The translations under genes and the position numbers were made by a program. DNA of 64,000 bases from assembly GCA_037102815.1 (NCBI GenBank), contig BTPP01000007.1, positions 1,984,001 through 2,048,000 of the forward strand. The letters run 5' to 3'. The stretch is from Neurospora intermedia. Its lineage: Eukaryota > Ascomycota > Sordariomycetes > Sordariales > Sordariaceae. The notes beneath the pieces are model-generated. The model saw nothing but the letters and a program-made list of their open reading frames with translations, did not search any database and had not been told where the DNA came from. Each line of letters opens with the position of its first letter. Position 1 is the stretch's first letter. Positions 51,932 through 61,740 of the stretch are shown piece by piece.

Positions 51932-53135
51932 AAAGGGATTTATCCGTCCGTCGACTTTAGATATAACCTCCCCAGTCCTATTAGTAAGAAAATTAGAGGG
52001 AGGTATAAGGATTTATATTAATTATAAAGGTATTAATAATATTTTTCTAAAGAATAGATACTTACTCCTACTAATTAAGGAAATGCTAAACGTTATTTAT
52101 AGAACCTAATAATTTACGAAAATAAATATTATTATAATATTCAACCGGGTATATATAATCGAAGGATACGAATAATTAATAGCCTTTATTATACAATTCG
52201 GTCTTTATAAATTACTTGTATACCCTTTTAGGTTATTAGGAGTACTAGCGTCTTTTTAGAACTTTATAAATAATATATTATATAATATCCTTAATATTTA
52301 TACTATAATATACCTTAATAATATCCTTATTTTCTTAGAAATATATAAAGACTATATACGGTACGTCCGCGAAGTACTCCAACAGTTAATTAACGTAGGT
52401 CTATAAATCGATATTAATAAATATAAATTTTATATTAAGAGGATTAAATACCTAAGGCTTATTATTACCCTAAGAGGAATTAAAATAAACTCTGAGAAGG
52501 TAGACGTAATTATAAAATAGGAGGCCCTAAAGAGTAAACGTTAATTATAACGATTCCTAGGATTTATAAACTTCTATAGGAGGTTTATTATTAATTTCTT
52601 ACGTATAGGTAAACTATTATACGAATTATAAAGAAGATTATTAATTGGAAGTAGGATAAAGAGTATAATAATACTTTTAAAGCCCTAAAAGTAGTATTTA
52701 CAATTACCTTAATATTAAAAATCTATAATTAGGAAAAGCCTATAGTTATTAAAATAGACGCTTCAGACTAATTATTAGGAAGTACGTTATCCTAGATATA
52801 TAATAGCGAATTCTATCTAATAATTTACTTCTTAGCTAAATACTTAGCGGCTAAGTATAATTATAATATTTATAATAAAGAATTACTAATAATTATTAAA
52901 GCCCTAGAAGAATAGCGACCGGAGTTGGAAGGCGCTTCCTAACCCTTCAAAATTATTATAGATTATAAGAATTTAAAGATATTCGGTACTATAAAAAAAC
53001 TTACCCCTAAATATATAAAGTAGTTTAAATTCTTATTAAAATTTAATTTTACTATTAAATATCAACCGGGATCGATTAATATTAGACCCAACGCTCTAAA
53101 TTGGAAGTTAGAATATATACCTAAAGATAAAATAA

Positions 53136-53682
53136 GAGTAACCCTCCCCGCACCCTATGCTTTCCTATCCGCACCCTCCCCCACCCAGAAAAATGGGTCC
53201 GTCCAGCTGATGACACTTGACATTGAAAATCCCGTTTTTGTACGCGAAATTTCGTCTTTTCAATGTTGCACATCATCGCTCCAACTTGGTCATTTTTTTC
53301 ACTCTCTTCTATACGGCCAATTACACCCATTTGCACTCAACGCACTTAACGCCTTCAACGGACGAAGACGAGGAGTTGGGTCTATACTAGGAATAGAAAG
53401 TACGGCGGGGAGGCCCGGTAGTGAAAGGAGGCGAAGAATAGGAAACTACCGAGATATTTTCAATTAGCTCATTTGACGAACTTTCTTCTAAACTATCGGA
53501 GGTCAGTATCCAGACTGCAGGGCGTATTTGCAGGTGCAGTGGGTGGTGACCCAGCTACAAATATTACCGACCATCGAAAGTATGGAAATTTACAGCCAAA
53601 AACCCTATATTTTACATGACAGCCGATATCTGGGTGGGGGAGGGTGCCAGTAGGAAAGCATAGGGTGCGGGGAGGGTTACTC
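53136..53682. mobile_element. M2: non-autonomous inverted-repeat element (MITE), 547 bp
   Basis: Terminal inverted repeats begin GAGTAACCCTCCCCGCACCC; the first 32 bp are perfect, and 52 bp match with three mismatches. The target duplication is taaaataa, 8 bp (53128-53135, 53683-53690). It sits in G3 between RNase H and integrase. CpA/TpG are abundant, so there is no RIP. The core is homologous to M1: both share blocks such as tgacattgaaa, acttggtcattt and catttgacgaactttct. It has no transposase frame; the small open frames over it are chance. Confidence 0.9.
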
Positions 53683-56288
53683 TAAAATAAATAATAGGTT
53701 TAAAGTAAGAAAGAAACTATTTATCGACTTAGAATACTTCGATTAATCCTTTGACGGGCAATTTATAGACGTCGATAGCGAAAGTTTTATAATAAACGCT
53801 ATATTAGAAAATGGAGCCCCTCTAGTAGTATATACCCTAGAAGGTAGCCTTAGGGAAGAAGAAAATAGATTGGGTATTTATATAAACAATCTAATAAATT
53901 ACTTATATACTAATTCTCCTATAATAGCCGACATCCAAAAAGTTATCCGGGTAGGGAGCTGCTAATCAAAATACTTAAAGAAGAAATTAAAAATCCCCTT
54001 CGCCGAATATTATATAATTAATAATAGGGTAATATTCTATAATAAGTTAGTAATACCTCCTAATAATACAATAATCTAACTAGAACTAATTTATTGTACT
54101 TATTTTTTAATATAAGGGGGCTACTTAGGTAGGGATAAGATAGTAGCGTTAATATACCGATATTTCTAATTAAGAATAGTTATTATAGTAAATATATACT
54201 ATAAAGTATATATTCTATATAGTAAGACTAAAGCTACTAGAATATTACTAATAAAGTTCTTCAAATTATTACTAATACTATATACTTTATAGAAAAACAT
54301 TTCTATCAATTACGTAACCCTATTCCCAAAATTAAAGAGGGCGGGTAGAAGTACTAAGTACGAGTACGTACTAATTATAATAGATAGACTCATAAAAATA
54401 CGGTATTTTATTCCAGTAGAGGGATTATTAATAGAGGAGTTAGTAGAGAAATTTATTAATCGTATTTATACGCTTTATAGCCTCCTAAATACTATTATAT
54501 TTAATAAGGGTATTTAATTCGTATTAGCCTTCTAAAAGTAACTATCGCAAAGACTAAGTATTAAACTAAAACTTTCTACCCCTTACTATAAGGAAATAAA
54601 TAGTTAAATTGAGAGAATTAATACCGAAATAAAATAATACCTACGTACTTTCATTAATTGGACGCAAAATAATTAAGTCGATTAGCTACCTCTAGCCGAA
54701 TTCCAAAGGAATAATTTTAAATCGGTATTAATAAGCGTTACCCTATTCTTCACCAATTATAATTTTCATCCTCGTATAGGTATAGAACCGACTACGCCTT
54801 TACCCCCTAATATTATAGATACGTAACGGAAGTAGATCTTTAATACCAACTAATTAGTAGTACATTTTAAGGAGGTCTAGAACTTCGTTAAAACGTCCTC
54901 CCTATAGGCCTAAGAATAGTACGAAGCAGTAGCGAATAAGAAGCATATTAATACGCTTAAATATAAAATTAATAATAAAGTAATACTTAATATAAATAAC
55001 TACGCTACTAAACGACCGTACAATAAGTTAATACCCCGTTTCGAAGGCTTATTTCGGGTTATAAAAGCTAGCTCGTATATAGTAGAACTAGCCCTCCCTC
55101 AGAATATAAAAGTCACCTATATTATTAATATATCCCGGGTTAAACTTTATATCGAGGGACTCTCCGGTTAAAGAAAATTAATAATAAATATTAGAATAAA
55201 TAAAAGTATAATTATTACTAGAATAAATAACTTCGAAGAAGATAGGCGATAGGAGTTCGAAGAGCTATTAAAATACTAGAAGGTTAATAATTCTTAGAAG
55301 TATTTAGTAAAATAATTATATTACCTACTAAATTAGTAACCGGCTAAGAACTTCAATAGCTATTAAAAATTAATATAAGAATTTTAAAATTAATACCTAA
55401 AATTAGGCCCTCTATACCCTAACTTTAGAAAAGGATAGAAGATATAGTAAAAGATAAAGATACCCTTAGAGGATAAGATTTTTAATACTATCCCAGCTAT
55501 AGTAATTCTAATAGTAGACAACCAATGAGTAAGAAGGAGCGCGAAATTGAATAATAAATAATATTTCTATTAACGGTAAAAAATAACCGGCATATAGGGA
55601 GAAATACAAAATTGAATAACAATAAAAAAAAAGGAGTTTAGTTCAATTTATTCCGTATACCCTAATCGAATACCTTATAATATACCCTTTTATAAAGCAA
55701 CCATTAACAGCACTAAAAGATAGTACGTCTTACAGCGGTCTTACATCTCCTATTCCCCAAATTGGCTACATACGCAATTAATACTAAAATTTAAAAATAA
55801 GAGGAATCTAAGAGTCTTTATAGATTAGTAGTACAATAATTGAATATTTAAAGAAAAGACAAATTACAAATAAGGAATTAAATATATAAACTCTCTAATA
55901 CTTATACTAATAGTAACTATAAGCGTCCTATATAAACTACTATACTATAAGCGTCCCTATAGTACCCTCGGTAGGGCTAACAATAGTAAAGGTCGTTAAA
56001 GTTCTCTATATACGATAATTAAAGCGTTTTAAATTAATTTCTAGTATATAAATGAATTATTAAGGGAAATAATAATTCTTACAGTAGAAAGGTCGGATTT
56101 AGCAATATTTTAACTAGCGTTCTACCCCTAAGCGGAAATTGAAGTATTAGCGGGCGCTAAACAATTTCCCGTCTTAGCAAAATTTTTACTAACATTTAAT
56201 TAAGCGCAATTACAAGAAGAGCGAGAGGACCCACTTCGTTAATAATCAGGAACTTTTCGAACGGAAACCTCGTTTTGAGGGGGGGTAG

Positions 56289-56520
56289 TATTATAAGCAT
56301 TACTACTATATTCCTATATATAGATGGGTACTGTACTGCAGTAGTACAGCTAGCTTACAGCTGTCTAAGTATAGTACAGCAGTCACGTATATATATGCTG
56401 TAGTCCGTGTACTGGACCTACGCGTGCCCTACATAGTTCTCGTGCGCGCATAGGATTCTCTTCCTATTCCTCGCACAACAATCAAAGTCTTACCTTAGTG
56501 CTTGCTCGCGCCCCGTGACA
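56289..56520 (+). repeat. G3 3' LTR
   Basis: 232 bp, preceded by the polypurine tract gagggggggtag (56277-56288) and ending ccccgtgaca at 56520, followed by the duplicated cttcg. Confidence 0.9.
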
Positions 56521-56525
56521 CTTCG

Positions 56526-58800
56526 TCTATATAAAGTGTATTAATTCCGTTTTAATTGCTTCGAATTCTATATTTCTCGCCCCTACTTATTCTAAGTATA
56601 TTTCCTACGCTATTTATAACGTCCGGTAATTTTCTTTAGTAATACGAATTACTATTATAATATTAGTATTATTGGCGAAGCCGACTATAATTATATTTGG
56701 GATTATTACTAGCTTCCGGTATAGTAGGGTAATAAAAAGAATAAATAAAATAGAGGAGAGGGGGGAGTTTTATAATATTCTAATAATAATTATGAGAATA
56801 GGGGCGGGAAGTTTCGTTGTCGAAGAAGAAAGAACTTCTTCTTTTAGCGATAAAGTTCGCTACTTACCGAATAATCTATATTAGGAATTGTATTTCCTAT
56901 AAAGTATATAGAAGCTACTTATAATTAACTCTATTGAATACTCCCTTTAAATTTAGGAGTATAAGGGATATTATAGCCCTAAACTTCTAAATTATATATA
57001 TTATATTAATAATTACCCGGATTGTAAATTCTATTAAACGGCCTACCCGGTTATTTATTTAGCCCTCTAATAGGAGGTTGAACTCTTCGGCTACCTATAT
57101 AAACTTTTTTACTATAAATACTTCGAAGATTTTTCTTACATTACTAAATAATAATATTAACCTCTATACGTCTATTAGCCTTTATTAGGTAGCGCTTTTC
57201 CTAGGTTTTTTAAGGATAATTACTTTTATATTCTTAAATTACTATAGGAAATATTTAAATTGGAGGCTAGCGGATATTAAATATACTATAATTTATTAGA
57301 ATGGTTGTTTATATAGTTTTAAAAACCTATTTAAATACTAATCGATCCTGGGGGCTTTATTAAACGCTATTTGGAAAAATATATCCTAAATATCCTCTTC
57401 GTTGATTAATTTACTAATAATTATCGGTTTAATACTATTTAGCAATTTAGTCCAATCCGGTAGGTAATCTATTAGGACTTTTACTTTTAGAAAGAAACGG
57501 TCGGTAAGGATTTTAGCCTTACTATTATAATTTCCAATTTCTATTATTCCTTTATAAGTTTGAAGGGCTAATAATTTAAATAGGTTTATTAATCGGTAGC
57601 TTCGGGTATAAACCTATTATTCTAGGGGCTAAAGTTAATTCAGGTTTTTCGAAGCCTCGGCGATACTTTTATATTATATAACTTATTAGGCTTTCGTAAT
57701 TATCCTCGTCTTTTTTATTATAATTTTAATAAAATTCTTTTAGTTTAATATTATTTAATATTTAAACTACTCTTAATATATCCTCCGCGCTTCTTTTATT
57801 ACTATTTTATATCCTAATATTTATTAATTTACTTTCTTCCTTCGACTTTTCTTCCAGTATAGGACGAATTCCTTTACGATACTTATAAATTCCGTATCAA
57901 ATTTATAAAAAGTAAATTTAAAATCCTCTATTATATTAATCCTTTTTAGGACTAATATCCGTTTTTCTAATACTTCCTTTACTTTTATTGTATTTATAAA
58001 ATTCTAATTATATTTTCCTTCTTCTTCTACTTTTTTATTTTTTCTTCTTATTTAAATTTAAATTTCTTAAGGGTAATTGTTTAAACTAGTTTACTCGTAT
58101 TTTTATACTCCCTAATATTCAACTTTAACCCCGGGTAATAACTATATATAATCGATTATTCTATCCCTCTCTCCTTATATTATATTTTTAAATTTTATTA
58201 ATTTATTATAGGGAGTAAATAAATTAAATTTGTAGCGTTATACCTATATAAGGAAGTAAATAACCTTTAAATTAATCCTATTCTTTAAATTCTAATTAGG
58301 ATAATAGAAATTATAATCTTTAATTATAATTAAATTTCCCGCCGGGGGTCCGACTTTAATAAATTTAAAGAGTAGCAATCCTTACTAATATTCTAGTATT
58401 CCCTATATAAGGATAGGAAAGTAAATAGAAAAGACGGTCGTTAAGTCCTTCAAATTTTTGAATATTACTATAGCCTAATCCTTTCTAATTTAAAAATTTA
58501 AATCCTTTAAATTCTATTTTTTATTTATATATATTACTACCCTCCTTTTTTCTATATAATCGACCCTAAAATATCTTCTACTTTTAGGACGGTAAATATT
58601 CTTATTTAAATTTTTACCCGGCTCTTAAATCGCTATAATATTATAAATCTCCTCTTATTTAAATAAAAGTTTCCCTCTCTCGTATAATTTTCCTACATTC
58701 TAATAAAATATTTTTAATTAGATTATTAATTACCCTAAAATAGGGTTCCTTCTAGTCCTTCTATAGAGGATAAGAGTATAACTTCTTTAAGGGGGGCTAT
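56526..58800 (-). pseudogene. L3 ORF2 (endonuclease-reverse transcriptase) relic
   Basis: By correspondence with L2, the endonuclease block lies around 58330-58060 and the reverse transcriptase box (G-F-A-N-N-T-N) at about 56690-56668. The P-L-S-P-type motif is near 56775. The remaining reverse transcriptase thumb region continues beyond G3 at 40720-40300. Broken by many RIP-type stops. Confidence 0.6.
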
Positions 58801-58859
58801 AATTATATAAATATTATTACTACTATATAATTAATTCCCCTTTACGTTTTATAAATATA

Positions 58860-60412
58860 TATAGATATTTATTAAACTTTAAAGGTTTAACGATTTTAGT
58901 TGGGAGGATAGGCCGACGATTTTCTTCGGCCGTCCCCTCTTTATAATTCCTTTAATATATTTCTTTAGGGTAGTAATAATATAGGAATTAGGGGGGGCGT
59001 TCGGAAGGATACCTTTATTTATAATTTCTATTGTCGGTTCTAATACCTTTCCGGCCGGGTTCCTACGGGGGGCGAACGTCCGTAGCCTTTCAGTATATAT
59101 AATAAATATTTTTATAATTACCTTTTAAAGAATAGGGTACTCCTTATAGTTATACGTATAATAGCCCTTCTTCCTATACAATTTATAATGAATAAATAAT
59201 TTATTATTATTAAACGGACAATTTATTTTACTAAAGCAATCTCCTTCTTATTTAATTTTGCTATAGCGGGCGTAAATATGTTTTTAACGGTAAAATTTCG
59301 CTATAGATTCGATTCCCTAATATTTAAAATATTATTAAATATTATTCGAAATTTAAAATAGTTCGTATAAATATATACCGCCATTTTAGAGGAAGAGGTT
59401 ATTCTAAAGGAAATATACTACCGACGCAATAGTAATTTCTATTAGAAGTAGGCTTTTATTCTCTTCGTCCTTTCTTTTTTATAACCGAATTCTAATAATA
59501 AATACCTCCGGGTTTTTCTCCTTCGCTATATTCAATATAACTTCCAACGTAGTATAATTATTAATACTATTTTAGGGTACGCTTCGAACTAGTATATTTA
59601 TAATATTTATAGTAATAAAAGTATCGGGGCTAAAAATTTCCTTAACCTATATTTAATTATATTAGTACTAATTATATATAAATTCGTCGAATATAATTAT
59701 ATAATTTCCAGTTATCGGTATTCTAATAGCCGTTCGGACTACTAGGCTAATATTCTTCTTACTTAAATATATAATTAAAATTATTTTTATATCTTTATTC
59801 GAACGGTTTATAAATTTAGTAATAATTATTATTCTTTTAATAGTAAATTACTATTCGAAGTTAGAGGGAATAAACTTTTTAATAATAGTAAATAATTATT
59901 AAAGGGTAGTACTAATTTTATTCGGGCTAGCTTTTACCATAATATTAATTTAACGCTTTAGTATTTCTTAAGCGCCTTTCTTAATTTCCTTTAGAATATC
60001 CTTCTTTAAATCGTCGAAATCCTTCTTAATAATAAATTAGTTGGTTCTAACCTTACTAACCTCGGGTCGCGTAAATCTACTTTTTCCGATACGTACCTTC
60101 GCGAATTTGAAAAGTAATTTTCGAACCTAGCGATAGTCCTCGGTCGAAACGGTATTATAGTCCGTAGACTTATTCGCTTTAACGATAAATTCTTCAATAT
60201 TTTATTATCTTCTTCTATTTTATTCGAAGTTTTCGTAGTAAGTACAACTTTAGGATTGTTATATATTAAGATTTCCGCGAGCGGGTTATAGATATTATTT
60301 TCAAATTTATAAATACCGCCGTCGATAGCCATCGGTAACGACGATACAACGCCGTCGCTACACTCGTCGCAGGACATTATAAGGGACGTAAACGACCCTC
60401 CTAAGTCGCTTG
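58860..60412 (-). pseudogene. L3 ORF1 (gag-like) relic
   Basis: The frame equivalent to L1 ORF1 begins at about 60400, with D-L-G-G-S-F-T-S-L near 60400-60375. An open frame of 158 codons (60482-60006) covers it, starting upstream in the 5' leader and leaving the ORF1 frame toward its end. The conserved C-terminal Lys/Arg-rich segment lies near 58930. Same role as the L1 entry. Stops and lost Cys codons are of RIP type. Confidence 0.6.
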
Positions 60413-60478
60413 CCGTTATTAATTTTCGTTTTGGAGCACTCCTCGACCAGAAATCGGCGTTTCCGGTTTTAAAGCAGT

Positions 60479-61526
60479 CCAAATATCGAGTAGAAGGACG
60501 GGCATTACCTTATACGGCATATCCTTAATTTAATAGGAATAAATAATCTAAATACATACTAAATTAATATTAATTTACTATATAAAACTCTTAAAAGTAT
60601 CGCTACTACAAAGTTCAAAATATTCCCACTTACATTTATACCACCCCTTCGAACTCAAGTAGAAATTAAAGAATTCGGCCGTACTTTATTCGAAGAATAC
60701 TAGGATATAATTAACAATCCTAGTCTTAAAGTAATCAATTGCCCAATTCTAACTTTTATCGATAGATTTAGTATATATCGCAATACATACAAATCTATCA
60801 TAGGGGTATATTAAGCGCTAGCCGGCCTACTATATAATATCCGAGCTTGAAATACTAACATCTTCCCTATTATATTAGGTCCCCATATATTAAATTTTAA
60901 TAATATTGTTAAAGCTTTAAGATATCTAATACCTTTAAACCGAGGTACAGTAATAATATAAATTAAAGGTCGGCCAACCTTAGTATTAATATTTACCCTA
61001 TATTATATTAACAATATACTATAATAAAATTAAAATGCCGGCGTAGTTAATATATCTAGCTATAAATTCTATCGATTTTACTATATTAGCCTAAATTATA
61101 TTATTAACTAACAAAACGTTCTAGAAAAGTTCCAATCAAATATTAACCAATACTATTACTAATATATATAAATAAAATACGAGGTCGATATTAATATTAT
61201 TACTAAAGGCTACTAAGCTATATATTGAACTCAATAGGGTATTAGTCTAAATCGGCCTATATTATTCAATTTAAAACTAACCCTCAATATAATCCTAATA
61301 CGACCCTTTAACCCAATTTATTCCAAATATAAGGGTATTATAATAGAAACCTATAAAATACTTTTAAATATCTTCCTAATATTAAAAATACAAACCGAAT
61401 ATAGCCGTACTATATAGTATTAACTATTTCCTTCTAGTTAAACTTTATTACTTTCGCCTATTTCTTACCTTCTAAATTACACTTTAACCAATCACGCCAA
61501 ATAATCTATTATAGCACCGCCACTAT
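60479..61526 (+). pseudogene. Plavaka/KDZ-like transposase relic, C-terminal part
   Basis: This continues 36373-37739 in the same frame after the 14-bp duplicated target ccaaatatcgagta (60479-60492). Legible blocks include F-I-D-R-F-S-I-Y-R-N near 60755, L-G-P-H-x-L-N-F-N-N near 60880, an N-A-G block near 61035 and a P-F-N-P-x-Y-S-K-Y-K-G-I block near 61300. From memory, these match conserved blocks of large fungal proteins annotated as Plavaka-type (KDZ superfamily) transposases: D-x-F-x-L-Y-R-N, L-G-P-H-G, N-A-G-F, H-S-E-Y-x-G. LTR element G4 cuts it off at 61527. It could instead be a domesticated or unrelated fungal gene with similar motifs. Confidence 0.55.
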
Positions 61527-61740
61527 TGTCATGGGGCTTGCTGCCCGTGGCTGGAGTAACTGGCAGTCTCGCCAGTCCGAGTCTCAACCGGCCGGCAGCT
61601 GATGCGACCAATCAGGTTGCTTGCCGCTGCGGTACTATAGTGGCCCGTGCGCGTGTACGTCCCTTGAAAAGGATAGCTAGCTATGCCCGCCCAGAGGGCG
61701 CTCTTTTACCCTCTTTTCTTCTTCGTAGAACCTTATCAAT
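61527..61740 (+). repeat. G4 5' LTR, GC-rich part
   Basis: This GC-rich block, almost free of RIP, begins exactly where the upstream relic frame is cut. The sequence becomes AT-rich after about 61740. I could not fix the right boundary, because no second copy is in the window. Confidence 0.6.

Larger units (their letters stand above)
40726..56520 (+). mobile_element. G3: Ty3/Gypsy chromovirus of the G2 family, carrying L2 and M2
   Basis: LTR element fossil with 232-bp LTRs and a 5-bp target duplication cttcg (40721-40725, 56521-56525). The L1 copy of the host LINE has the uninterrupted site (agtaccctcgtccgtat, near 16733). Order on the + strand is gag (about 41000-43380, knuckle near 43120-43190), protease (about 43600-43660), reverse transcriptase (to 44969, resuming 51947-52560), RNase H (about 52740-53110), integrase (about 54050-54850), chromodomain-like tail (about 55180-55370) and 3' untranslated part. 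Net length without L2 and M2 is about 8.28 kb, against 8.26 kb for G2. It is broken by many RIP-type stops and two later insertions. Confidence 0.93.
37740..60478 (-). mobile_element. L3: full-length Tad-like LINE, interrupted by G3
   Basis: The target duplication is ccaaatatcgagta, 14 bp (37726-37739, 60479-60492). The 5' end is at 60478 and the TATA-rich 3' tail at 37740. Removing G3 and its 5-bp duplication leaves 6.94 kb, the same as L1 and L2. 56526-60478 holds the 5' UTR, ORF1, endonuclease and most of the reverse transcriptase; 37740-40725 holds the rest and the 3' hairpin. It is RIP-mutated throughout except for the 5' 70 bases and the 3' 120 bases. Confidence 0.93.

Noticed and set aside
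53121-53467. Open frames on both strands over M2
   Set aside because: They span the terminal repeat and core of a MITE on opposite strands and show no recognisable protein features.
56672-56884. 70-codon plus-strand frame inside L3
   Set aside because: It is antisense to the L3 reverse transcriptase core, whose minus-strand motifs are recognisable.
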